NCBI GenBank assembly: GCA_903938935.1
Contig: CAJAFD010000329.1
Span: 1-9,544 of the forward strand
DNA: 9,544 bases
Direction: 5' to 3'
Source: an uncultured Opitutia bacterium
GTDB lineage: Bacteria; Verrucomicrobiota; Verrucomicrobiia; Opitutales; Opitutaceae
The notes beneath the pieces were generated by a model, which made no database searches, was not told the DNA's origin, and worked only from the letters and a program-made list of their open reading frames with translations. Both the position numbers and the translations under genes were made by a program. Shown one piece after another: positions 1-5,849 of the stretch. Within the stretch, counting starts at the first letter, position 1. Each line of letters opens with the position of its first letter.

Positions 1-379
1 AACAAGCCCAAGCCCGCCAACGACGTTGCTCGCGGCGAGGTTCGTTCATGCGATCGGCGTAATGCTGAAAATGCACCCGCGGATTCCCAATAAACACCGT
101 AGTCGGCGTCTGCGCAATGCACCACGCCATCGCCGCATAAGGCAACGGCCAGTCGTTTAAAATCACTTCTTCCCCGCTCAAATCCGCGCCCATGGCCCGG
201 TCGAGACACAACAACGCCCGCGCCGCGAGGCCGCGTTGCCAAAGCGTCTGCGCGTATTCCAAACACGAAAAATAAAAGTCCTCGCCGCGCACCTCAGCGC
301 GAAAGGCGTGCAACGCCCGCCAATCCAGCTCCGGTCGAGCGGCAGGCAAATACGGGCACGGCGGCAAGGTCTCAGGCAT
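1..379 (-). CDS. Hypothetical protein, 3' end beyond left window edge
   Basis: An open frame reads from the ATG at 379 down to base 1 without a stop, giving 126 visible residues; the C-terminus lies outside the window. The protein begins MPETLPPCPYLP and is rich in aromatic and charged residues, with stretches such as LDWRALHAFRAEVRGEDFYF, EYAQTLWQRGLAARALL and VFIGNPRVHFQHYADRMNEP. That composition looks like a real soluble protein rather than a random GC-rich frame. No signal peptide or membrane segment is visible. I do not recognise the family. The frame is also open upstream of the ATG, and a GTG at 425 could be the true start (adding VRSVDPRAPGPNLAP); neither start has a Shine-Dalgarno sequence. 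It is divergent from the acyltransferase gene at 441, with only 15-61 bp between starts. Confidence 0.7.
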   Translation of the reverse strand, partial: MPETLPPCPYLPAARPELDWRALHAFRAEVRGEDFYFSCLEYAQTLWQRGLAARALLCLDRAMGADLSGEEVILNDWPLPYAAMAWCIAQTPTTVFIGNPRVHFQHYADRMNEPRREQRRWRAWAC

Positions 380-440
380 CGGCGCCAGATTCGGGCCGGG
401 CGCGCGCGGGTCAACGCTACGCACTGAACCGAACTTTCGC

Positions 441-1226
441 TTGGCGCCGCCCGAGCTTTGCGCGACAACCACGAGCCTGAAAGCCACCGCGTCCCAACCT
501 TCCTCGCCGTCCGCCCACGGCCCCACTGAGCCCGCGCCGGCCGACGCCGCGCACGCGATCGGTGGCTGGCGTCGGGTCGCGCTGTGGCCGCTGGCGTTGT
601 TAATGAAACTTTGGGGACGTTCCCTGCGCTTCGAGACCACGCCGGAAGATCTGCGTGCGTTCACGAAAAACGACGAGCCCGTCGCCATCGTGCTCTGGCA
701 CAATCGTCTTTTTCTCTCCGCGGAAATCGTGCGGCGCTATCGTCAAGGCCGACCGGCGCATGCGCTCGTGAGCGCGAGCCAAGACGGCGCGTGGCTCAGC
801 GCATTTTTCTCGCTCGCCGGGATGCGCACCGTCCGCGGTTCCAGCAGCCGGCTCGGGCGCGAGGCCGCCACGGCACTCGTGGAGGTGTTGCGGGCCGGTA
901 ATGACATCGGCATTACGCCCGACGGTCCGCGCGGGCCGTGCTACGATTTTAAACCGGGGGCACTCATCGTCACGCGGCGCACGCGCACACCGCTGCTACT
1001 GATCGGCGCCGAATTCGAATCCGCGTGGCAACTTCGTTCGTGGGACCGTTTTTACCTGCCGAAACCGTTTTCGCGCGTGCGCATGCGCTGCCGCCACGTG
1101 CCGGCGACGGAGCTGCAAGATCGCGACGCGGCCACCGTGGCCGTTTCCGCGCAGCTGCACGCGATCAACCCTGATATTCTAGTCAGCAACACCAGAACCC
1201 CGACTACATCAGAGCCGAGGGTTTAG
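441..1226 (+). CDS. DUF374 lysophospholipid acyltransferase-like protein
   Basis: This resembles the DUF374 branch of the lysophospholipid/Kdo-lipid A acyltransferase superfamily, thought to act on envelope lipids at the inner membrane; the exact substrate is unknown. The motifs are in order: WHNRLF (86-91, equivalent of the catalytic HX4D block), SASQDG (111-116), VRGSSSRLG (131-139), ITPDGPRGP (148-156), KPG (161-163) and WDRFYLPKPFSRV (201-213). A hydrophobic segment around residues 45-56 may anchor the N-terminus to the membrane. The start is uncertain. The TTG at 441 has no Shine-Dalgarno, and residues 1-40 are a low-complexity Ala/Pro/Ser/Thr tail; the first in-frame ATG is at 603, inside the hydrophobic segment, so the true start probably lies before it. 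Total length near 260 is somewhat long for the family because of this tail. It is divergent from the left-edge gene and convergent with the basic-tail protein, 34 bp away. Confidence 0.85.
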   Translation: MAPPELCATTTSLKATASQPSSPSAHGPTEPAPADAAHAIGGWRRVALWPLALLMKLWGRSLRFETTPEDLRAFTKNDEPVAIVLWHNRLFLSAEIVRRYRQGRPAHALVSASQDGAWLSAFFSLAGMRTVRGSSSRLGREAATALVEVLRAGNDIGITPDGPRGPCYDFKPGALIVTRRTRTPLLLIGAEFESAWQLRSWDRFYLPKPFSRVRMRCRHVPATELQDRDAATVAVSAQLHAINPDILVSNTRTPTTSEPRV

Positions 1227-1260
1227 CCGAACCAGGCCGCCAAGAATTCCCTCCCGCGAC

Positions 1261-1746
1261 TTAAAACGTCGGAGTAATGGCCAGCGTATCGCCGGAGGCC
1301 ACCACGTAATCTTGGCCAGCGCTCCAAGAAAGATCGTTGACGAGAAACTTAAAAATAACCGGCCGAGTGGACGCAGGTAATTCGAGCGACCAGCAGTTAT
1401 CCGCGATGCAATTCATGAGCGTGCCGCGATCCCAGCTCAGATCGGCGCCTTCACCGCGCAGGTAAAGCGCGTTGCCGAAGCCGATGTCGATGCGCGCCGT
1501 GATGGTAGTAAATACAGGAGCCCCGACGACAACCGTCGCTGAAGGCCTCGCGGGCTTAGGCGCGGGCGTTTGCGCAGGCGAGGTCCGACGTTTTTTGGCT
1601 GGAGTGTTAACCTTAACGAGAGCGGTTTTTTTGCTCTTCCGGGATATGCCGCGGGCCGCGGTGGGCTTAGTCGGTTTAGCTTTGGCTTTAGCGTTAGACT
1701 TGGGCGCCGAGGGGAGAGACTTGGCTACTTTTTTGATCTTTTTCAT
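1261..1746 (-). CDS. Histone H1-like basic tail fused to a starch-binding-like (CBM20/AMPK-GBD type) domain
   Basis: The 161-residue protein has two parts. Residues 1-70 are a Lys/Ala/Pro/Arg-rich disordered tail (MKKIKKVAKS, KAKAKPTKPTAARG, KSKKTALVKV, PAKKRRTSP) like the C-terminal arms of H1 or chlamydial Hc1/Hc2 histones, which bind DNA non-specifically. Residues 75-161 look like a small beta-sandwich of the carbohydrate-binding E-set/CBM20 kind: ALYLRGEGADLSWDRG, then W119-SLELP, then IFKFLVNDLSW. This fits the usual order 'hydrophobic-RG-x-Trp ... W-x-hydrophobic-LP ... KF-hydrophobic', but the ligand is not predictable. No signal peptide is present, so it is probably cytoplasmic or nucleoid-associated. 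The ATG at 1746 is the only sensible start; no Shine-Dalgarno is seen. A candidate promoter lies 50 bp upstream, and tRNA-Ala is further upstream on the same strand. The histone-like role is inferred from composition only. Confidence 0.75.
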   Translation of the reverse strand: MKKIKKVAKSLPSAPKSNAKAKAKPTKPTAARGISRKSKKTALVKVNTPAKKRRTSPAQTPAPKPARPSATVVVGAPVFTTITARIDIGFGNALYLRGEGADLSWDRGTLMNCIADNCWSLELPASTRPVIFKFLVNDLSWSAGQDYVVASGDTLAITPTF

Positions 1747-1796
1747 GGCTTAAGTGCGTTGGGCTGGTGCGGATGGATCTCTCTGTGACCGCAATT

Positions 1797-1824
1797 ACAG
1801 TAGCAAGTGCGGGGCCAGTCGCAA
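1797..1824 (-). promoter_or_regulatory. Candidate sigma70 promoter for the basic-tail protein gene
   Basis: Read on the minus strand, TTGCGA (1824-1819) and TACTGT (1802-1797) are separated by 16 bp. A TGC immediately before the -10 gives an extended -10 element. Both hexamers keep the most conserved positions (TTG..A and TA...T). The predicted start near 1790 would give a leader of about 44 nt before the ATG at 1746. Found by eye only. Confidence 0.4.
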
Positions 1825-1841
1825 GATCACGTACTTTACAT

Positions 1842-1857
1842 TCGGGCAACAGCCCGA
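1842..1857 (-). terminator. Hairpin downstream of tRNA-Ala
   Basis: TCGGGC-TGTT-GCCCGA on the minus strand forms a perfect 6-bp GC-rich stem with a 4-nt loop, 37 nt past the tRNA-Ala 3' end and upstream of the candidate promoter at 1797-1824. Its position suits a transcription stop for the tRNA. However, no U-run follows it (ATGTAAAG), so it is not a classical rho-independent terminator and may be only a 3' processing or stability element. Confidence 0.3.
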
Positions 1858-1893
1858 CTCATCGCCACCCATAATCAGCCTTCTGGCCAAAAA

Positions 1894-1969
1894 TGGTGGA
1901 GCAGATCGGGATCAAACCGACGACCTCGTCGTTGCGAACGACGCGCTCTATCAACTGAGCTACTGCCCC
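1894..1969 (-). tRNA. tRNA-Ala (anticodon CGC)
   Basis: A complete 76-nt cloverleaf can be folded, including an encoded CCA. The acceptor GGGGCAG pairs with CTGCTCC and contains G3-U70, the identity element of alanine tRNAs; the discriminator is A73. The D stem is GCTC/GAGC, and the anticodon stem CGTCG/CGACG holds loop TTCGCAA with anticodon CGC (bases 1936-1934), which reads GCG codons. The T stem is GTCGG/CCGAT. The D loop reads AGTTGATA and the T loop TTTGATC, so the near-universal G19-C56 tertiary pair is replaced by A19-U56. Every stem is intact, so the gene is probably functional. Confidence 0.95.
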
Positions 1970-2070
1970 ATACGCTAGGAGTGCTGATATGGGAAAATCA
2001 CCTGCCGCAAGTAAACACCATTTTTCTCTGGGAGCGACTCGAAGGCCCAAGGAACCCGCCACAAATCTTA

Positions 2071-3078
2071 TTACGCGACCGAGTCGATCAATCGTGCGAA
2101 AATCATTTTTCCTCCGGCGGAGGGAATGACACTCACGATTTCAGCCCTGACCCGCCGCCCGATATGCGGGCGCCCAGCGGTGACCACCACCATTGAGCCA
2201 TCTGCGAGAAATCCGACCGCCTGCCCCTCTTCTTTACCGGGTTTGAGCAATTCGACCTCAACATCTTCGCCCACGATCAAATCGGGCTGCAACGCCTTAG
2301 CGAGTTGGTTGAGATTAAGCCACGGCACACCCTGAAACTCGGCCATCTTAGCGAGGTTGTAATCCGTGGTTAGCAATTTAGCCCGCATCGAAGCCGCGAG
2401 AAACACCAGCTTCGCATCTACATCTGCGCTGCTCACGACTTCGCTTTCGGGGATACGAATATCAAGATGCTTGATACGCCGCAGCTCCGCCAACACATCC
2501 AACCCGCGCCGGCCTCGGGCCTGTTTAACCGGATCAGAGGAATCCGCCACCGCCTGTAATTCCCGCAAAACAAAACGCGGAATCACCAACGCCGCACTAA
2601 GAAATCCCGCCTCACACACCCGCGCGATTCGGCCATCAATCAGGACGTTCGTGTCCACCACCACCAGCGGAACATCCACTTCATGCGGCACAAAGCGCAC
2701 ATAAGGAATCACCAGATTAAATTCATCCTTACCACGGAGAGCGATCACCGTCCCAAGATAAGTGCAGATCAAAAATAACGCCAAACGCACCAGATACATC
2801 AGCGCCTCATCGCCTCTTTCCAGCAACGGAGAAGCACTGATCATATAAGCCACGAGCAACCCAATGCCCAAGCCGAAGGTGACCGCCGATAAACCCCGTA
2901 CCGAAAACCCGCGCAGCAACAGATCTAACAAAACCACCAGCAAGCCAATACCAGAGCCGATAAACACCGCCAACGGCCTAAATTGATCCCAGTCAGTGAT
3001 CGAGTAACACACCAACCAACCCGCCATCGCACACAGCAGCACAAAAAAAATCCGCAGGGAAATAAGGGTAAGATTCAT
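2071..3078 (-). CDS. YacL-family membrane PIN-TRAM domain protein
   Basis: The 335-residue protein has the architecture of Bacillus YacL and its relatives: an N-terminal membrane region, a PIN nuclease-fold domain and a C-terminal TRAM RNA-binding domain. Four membrane helices are visible at about 7-26, 36-56, 62-81 and 92-114. The PIN domain (about 137-255) keeps the acidic metal-binding residues: D142 in VVDTNVLIDGR, E173 in LRELQAV, D221 in ADVDAKLVFLA and D239 in LLTTDYNL. The TRAM domain is about 263-333 (VGEDVEVELLKPGKEEGQAV, LADGSMVVV, GRRVRAEIVSV). These features predict a membrane-tethered ribonuclease, but the substrate is unknown. The ATG at 3078 gives a correct first helix; no Shine-Dalgarno is seen. 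It lies 24 bp after a 37-codon gene on the same strand, which may be co-transcribed, and 101 bp before tRNA-Ala. Confidence 0.9.
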   Translation of the reverse strand: MNLTLISLRIFFVLLCAMAGWLVCYSITDWDQFRPLAVFIGSGIGLLVVLLDLLLRGFSVRGLSAVTFGLGIGLLVAYMISASPLLERGDEALMYLVRLALFLICTYLGTVIALRGKDEFNLVIPYVRFVPHEVDVPLVVVDTNVLIDGRIARVCEAGFLSAALVIPRFVLRELQAVADSSDPVKQARGRRGLDVLAELRRIKHLDIRIPESEVVSSADVDAKLVFLAASMRAKLLTTDYNLAKMAEFQGVPWLNLNQLAKALQPDLIVGEDVEVELLKPGKEEGQAVGFLADGSMVVVTAGRPHIGRRVRAEIVSVIPSAGGKMIFARLIDSVA

Positions 3079-3101
3079 GGTAAACGAGCAGGATTAGGGG
3101 T

Positions 3102-3129
3102 ATTATCTCAGCAGATAAGCCACCACCAA
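3102..3129 (-). promoter_or_regulatory. Possible sigma70 promoter for the PIN-TRAM gene
   Basis: On the minus strand, TTGGTG (3129-3124) and GATAAT (3107-3102) are separated by 16 bp. The -10 box is one mismatch from consensus and contains the TAA stop of the 37-codon gene; the -35 box is weak (TTG only). A start near 3095 would give a leader of about 17 nt. Confidence 0.3.
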
Positions 3130-3216
3130 CGGCGCAATCACGAACACCGCCATCAACCCATAGATCAAGCGCTGCATCTTCCGGGCTTTAGCCTTTTCTG
3201 CTTCGTCGAGGTCCAT
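3103..3216 (-). CDS. Small single-TM peptide (37 aa) upstream of the PIN-TRAM gene
   Basis: The minus-strand frame from the ATG at 3216 to the TAA at 3105-3103 encodes a charged head (MDLDEAEKAKARKMQRL) followed by one strongly hydrophobic helix of about 20 residues (YGLMAVFVIAPLVVAYLL) and a terminal Arg. This is the layout of a small tail-anchored or single-pass membrane protein, with the charged end preceding the helix. The amphipathic-then-hydrophobic split is unlikely to arise by chance in a shadow frame, and no overlapping gene occupies this stretch. I do not recognise a family. It is 24 bp upstream of the membrane PIN-TRAM gene, suggesting an operon partner. Only 26 bp separate it from the divergent EVE-domain gene, so the promoters of the two must overlap coding DNA or be very compact. 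TTAAAT a few bases upstream of the ATG could be a -10 giving a nearly leaderless mRNA. Confidence 0.6.
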   Translation of the reverse strand: MDLDEAEKAKARKMQRLIYGLMAVFVIAPLVVAYLLR

Positions 3217-3242
3217 CACGCTATTTAAGCAAAGCCCCCTCC

Positions 3243-3659
3243 ATGAAAAAGCAATCGCAACACTGGCTCGTGAAATCGGAACCCGAAGCCTACGCTTGGG
3301 CCACCTTCGTGCGCGAGCGCCGCACCGCGTGGACCGGCGTCCGCAATTATCAAGCCCGCAACCACCTCAACGCCATGCGCCCCGGCGATCCCGTGTTGTT
3401 CTACGAAAGCGTTGGGCCGAAGGCCGTCGCCGGTCTCGCCGAAGTCACCCAAACCGCCTTCCCCGACACCACGACCACCGAACCCGGCTGGGTCGCCGTC
3501 CAACTCAAAGCCGTCCGCGCCCTCGCCCACCCCGTCACGCTCGCCGCCATCAAAGCCGATCCCGCGCTGAGCGACATCGCCCTGATCCGCCAAAGCCGAC
3601 TCTCTGTTTTGCCGCTCACCGCCAGCGAATTTAAACGCATTATCGAACTGGGCAGTTAA
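3243..3659 (+). CDS. EVE domain-containing protein
   Basis: This is a 138-residue single-domain protein of the EVE family (thymocyte nuclear protein 1 type), a PUA-like fold. Known members bind modified bases in DNA, and others are linked to RNA modification or restriction. Characteristic motifs are HWLVKSEP (7-14), WTGVRNYQARN (30-40), GDPVLFYES (48-56) and the C-terminal RLSVLPLTASEF (119-130). The length matches stand-alone bacterial EVE proteins. The ATG at 3243 sits directly before MKKQSQHWLVKSEP, where the family starts; no Shine-Dalgarno is present. The gene is followed after 67 bp by tyrA on the same strand. Which modified base it binds cannot be read from the sequence, and no DNA methylase or restriction gene is nearby. 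Confidence 0.92.
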   Translation: MKKQSQHWLVKSEPEAYAWATFVRERRTAWTGVRNYQARNHLNAMRPGDPVLFYESVGPKAVAGLAEVTQTAFPDTTTTEPGWVAVQLKAVRALAHPVTLAAIKADPALSDIALIRQSRLSVLPLTASEFKRIIELGS

Positions 3660-3726
3660 ACGCTCGGGACGTCGCACCGTCTCCCCGCTCGACACCACGC
3701 GCCGATTTTGCGTCGCTCCGCACGTC

Positions 3727-4581
3727 ATGTTGCCCCAGCTCACGATTCTCGCCCCCGGCCTACTCGGCGCTTCCGTCGCGCGGGCCGCTCGCGCCCACCA
3801 CGTCGCGCAACGCATCGTGATCTGGTCCCGCCGCACCGAAACTCGCCTCGCCCTCGCCGGCCAACCTTGGTGCGATGCCGTCGCCGAAACCCCTGAGACC
3901 GCCGTCGCCGGCGCCAGCCTAGTCGTCATCGCCGCCCCCGTTGATCAGATCGTCCTCCTTACCCGCCAAATCGCACCCCACCTCCCCGCCGGTGCGATCG
4001 TGACCGACGTCGGCAGCGTCAAAGATAAAATCACCCGCCTCGGCTCGGCCGCCCTCGGACCCCAAGCCCATTTCGTCGGCTCGCACCCGATGGCCGGCTC
4101 GGAAAAAACCGGCTGGGAACACGGCACCGCTGAGCTCTTCCAAGGCCGCACGTGCTTCGTCACACCGCTCGCTAACACCGCACCTGCCGCCACCGCGACC
4201 GTCCTGAAATTCTGGCGCGATCTCGGCGCCACCACCACGACAGTCGAACCCGCCCGCCACGACGAAATCGTCGCGCACATCAGCCATCTGCCGCAGATCC
4301 TCGCTTCCACGCTCTGCGCATTTCTCGCGCAGCGCGATCCCGCCTGGCGCGACTTCGCGGGCGGCGGCCTCCGTGACACGACGCGCATCGCCGGCAGCGA
4401 CCCGCAACTCTGGCGCACGATCCTCGAGCAAAACCGCACCGAAGTCCTGGGTGCGCTCCAGCACTATCAGGCCGAACTTAACCGCTTCGAAAAAGCATTG
4501 GTCGCAGGCGACTACGCCGCGCTCGTCGAGCAGTTGCAACGCGGCCAAGACTACCGTCGGGGGCTACGACCTGCGTCTTAA
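3727..4581 (+). CDS. tyrA: Prephenate dehydrogenase (tyrosine biosynthesis)
   Basis: This enzyme oxidatively decarboxylates prephenate to 4-hydroxyphenylpyruvate with NAD(P)+, the committed step to tyrosine. The 284-residue single-domain form has no chorismate mutase or ACT domain. The N-terminal Rossmann fold begins ILAPGLLGASVARA (7-20); an Arg-Arg pair follows beta-2 (IWSRRTE, 32-38). The catalytic region includes VTDVGSVKDK (92-101), SHPMAGSEKTGWEHGTAELF (119-138) with H120, and HISHLPQ (184-190) with H187. GGGLRDTTRIAGSDPQLW (212-229) is the typical dimerisation-domain motif. One oddity is that the usual first Gly of the GxGxxG dinucleotide motif is Ala (A9-P10-G11). The ATG at 3727 precedes the first beta strand directly. 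An arogenate-specific activity cannot be excluded. It is downstream of the EVE gene and convergent with tRNA-Leu. Confidence 0.92.
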   Translation: MLPQLTILAPGLLGASVARAARAHHVAQRIVIWSRRTETRLALAGQPWCDAVAETPETAVAGASLVVIAAPVDQIVLLTRQIAPHLPAGAIVTDVGSVKDKITRLGSAALGPQAHFVGSHPMAGSEKTGWEHGTAELFQGRTCFVTPLANTAPAATATVLKFWRDLGATTTTVEPARHDEIVAHISHLPQILASTLCAFLAQRDPAWRDFAGGGLRDTTRIAGSDPQLWRTILEQNRTEVLGALQHYQAELNRFEKALVAGDYAALVEQLQRGQDYRRGLRPAS

Positions 4582-4605
4582 ATCGCGAACGCATCACGCG
4601 TAAAA

Positions 4606-4690
4606 TGGTGCCCGGGAGCGGACTCGAACCGCTACACCGTGAGGCACAGGCTTCTGAGACCTGCGTGTCTACCAATTCCACCACCCGGGC
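4606..4690 (-). tRNA. tRNA-Leu (anticodon CAG)
   Basis: An 85-nt type II tRNA with a long variable arm and encoded CCA can be folded. The acceptor GCCCGGG pairs perfectly with CCCGGGC, discriminator A73. The anticodon stem CAGGT/GCCTG encloses loop CTCAGAA, with anticodon CAG (bases 4656-4654) reading CTG codons. The variable arm (TGCCTCACGGTGT) and the T loop (GCGG-TTCGAGT-CCGC) are normal. It converges with tyrA, whose stop is 24 bp away, and lies 75 bp beyond the end of the motility cluster on the same strand. Confidence 0.96.
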
Positions 4691-4733
4691 ACGAGCGGAG
4701 AGGAAACCACACACGCGAGCGTCACCCTGAGCA

Positions 4734-4749
4734 AGAAAATTGATTTTCT
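4734..4749 (-). repeat. AT-rich inverted repeat after the motility cluster
   Basis: AGAAAAT-TG-ATTTTCT is a 7+7 bp perfect inverted repeat. It lies 16 bp past the stop of the 347-residue gene and 43 bp before tRNA-Leu, in GC-rich surroundings. On the minus strand the 3' arm is U-rich, so it could act as a weak terminator or as AT-rich promoter-proximal DNA for the tRNA. Its role is not established. The rest of the 4691-4765 gap shows nothing clear. Confidence 0.35.
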
Positions 4750-4765
4750 CCGCCGCGCGGGCGCC

Positions 4766-5809
4766 TCACAGTAACGCGAGCTCTTTTTTGTTTTGGAAAA
4801 TCATCCGCGCACCCGACTCACCGAAAAACTGTTTGCAGCTTTCGGTCATTTTTTGGGTCTGATTATCCACTTCCAAATCCGTCATCGGCTTCCAGGTTCG
4901 TTCCAATTCCGCGGCTTTACCGAGCTTGGCGTTGAGAGCGTTTAATTCTTTGCGGTTCTCCTCGAAGCGTACTTCCAGAGCGCGCATCGCTTCTTGAGCC
5001 TTACGCAACCGCTGGCTGACCGCCAAAAAACCCTCTTCCTTTAAAGCGCTTACTTTCCGTTTCAGCTCTTCATCAAACGCCGCAAACGCCACGCCGCTGG
5101 CGAGCCACGACAAGAGGCCCAAGATTAAGAGAATCAATCCCACCACCCCGACGGCGGCCGCGATGATCATGGAGATATTAATTAAAACCATCCCCAACAG
5201 CGCGACGCCTAAGGCGATCGCTGAGCCTTTCTGCGCCTTGCGGGTGCGCAAAAACGCTTCGACGCATGCGCTCTCTTTTTCGGCCTCGGCGGATTCTTCC
5301 CGAGCTTCTTCAATTTTCTTTTCAATGCCCATCGCCCGCGATTCCAGTCCGGCTTTCTCGCGGCGTAATTTAACGAATTCGCCGAGGGCGTAAATACGCT
5401 CGGGGAAATGGTAGGTGTCGGTCATCGTCCGCATGCTGTCTTCACCCAGATTCAGGCGCAGCGAATCGAACGCGGATTGATATTCACGGATGAGTTGAGC
5501 GTGCCGGTTTTTATCCTCACGCGCGGCCAACATCCGCGGATCGAGCCCCTCGAGTTTAAGCGCGTTGTCGACGATCATCCGAGCCCGAATCGCAGGGCTG
5601 GCGGTCGACTCGTCGGTCAAGCCTTTGAGTCGGGAGGACAGCTCCCAAAGCAAGTTACGCGAGCGTCGCAGTTGTAGTTCGGCTCGCTCCTTGGCATCAG
5701 CGGCTTCGGTGGCGTCTCCGCCCGCAGCTTTGACGACATCGGGTTGGAATACTTGCCACACTTCGCTGGAAGTCGCGGCCAGCTGGATAAGCTGTTTGAG
5801 ACTGATCAT
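4766..5809 (-). CDS. Unknown protein: coiled coils flanking a membrane hairpin, last gene of the motility cluster
   Basis: I do not recognise this 347-residue protein. It starts MISLKQLIQLAATSSEVW, followed by a mostly helical cytoplasmic-looking region. A long charged coiled-coil stretch (about 147-195, with repeats such as GIEKKIEEAREESAEAEKE) leads into two adjacent hydrophobic helices (about 196-215 and 218-243) split by a short polar turn. A second Lys/Glu/Arg-rich coiled coil (about 247-305) and a polar C-terminus (MTESCKQFFGESGARMIF) follow. A membrane hairpin would place both coiled coils on the same, probably cytoplasmic, side. It has no peptidoglycan-binding or enzyme motif. It lies 12 bp after the 83-residue gene in the fliA-motA-motB series but also has its own near-consensus promoter. 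Position suggests a motility or stator accessory role, but that is inference; a general envelope role with expression from its own promoter is equally possible. Confidence 0.85.
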   Translation of the reverse strand: MISLKQLIQLAATSSEVWQVFQPDVVKAAGGDATEAADAKERAELQLRRSRNLLWELSSRLKGLTDESTASPAIRARMIVDNALKLEGLDPRMLAAREDKNRHAQLIREYQSAFDSLRLNLGEDSMRTMTDTYHFPERIYALGEFVKLRREKAGLESRAMGIEKKIEEAREESAEAEKESACVEAFLRTRKAQKGSAIALGVALLGMVLINISMIIAAAVGVVGLILLILGLLSWLASGVAFAAFDEELKRKVSALKEEGFLAVSQRLRKAQEAMRALEVRFEENRKELNALNAKLGKAAELERTWKPMTDLEVDNQTQKMTESCKQFFGESGARMIFQNKKELALL

Positions 5810-5820
5810 GGAGAGCGACG

Positions 5821-5849
5821 ATTATAGCGCGCCCGTCGTATACTGACAA
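5821..5849 (-). promoter_or_regulatory. Near-consensus sigma70 promoter inside the end of the 83-aa gene
   Basis: On the minus strand, TTGTCA (5849-5844; one mismatch to TTGACA) and a perfect TATAAT (5826-5821) are separated by the optimal 17 bp. It is the best promoter match I see in the window. The TAA stop of the upstream gene is part of the -10 box. Transcription would start near 5814, only about 5 nt before the ATG at 5809, giving an almost leaderless mRNA for the coiled-coil membrane protein. Confidence 0.6.

Noticed and set aside
1976..2012. Possible tRNA-Ala promoter on the minus strand (TTTACT ... CATATC)
   Set aside because: Both hexamers have several mismatches and the spacing is 18 bp; not strong enough to call.
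1859..2062. Minus-strand open frame (67 codons) across tRNA-Ala
   Set aside because: Its translation contains the familiar VAQLIER-type peptide produced by reading through a tRNA gene; it is not a protein gene.
2885..2963. GCCGATAA boxes at 2885-2892 and 2956-2963 (and again at 9380-9387), resembling the sigma28 -10 element
   Set aside because: None has a TAAA box 15 bp upstream, and all lie antisense inside genes without a suitable downstream gene.
3225..3929. Long minus-strand open frame (234 codons) antisense to the EVE gene and the start of tyrA
   Set aside because: It overlaps two well-recognised plus-strand genes, and its Gly/Arg/Glu-rich translation has no motif; open antisense frames are common in GC-rich coding DNA.
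3919..4548. Minus-strand open frame (209 codons) antisense to tyrA
   Set aside because: It is a shadow of the tyrA reading frame, with a repetitive Gly/Ala/Arg/Asp composition and no recognisable domain.
4582..4605. Weak hairpin (CGCG/CGCG) between tyrA and tRNA-Leu
   Set aside because: The stem is only 4 bp and there is no U-run; insufficient for a terminator.
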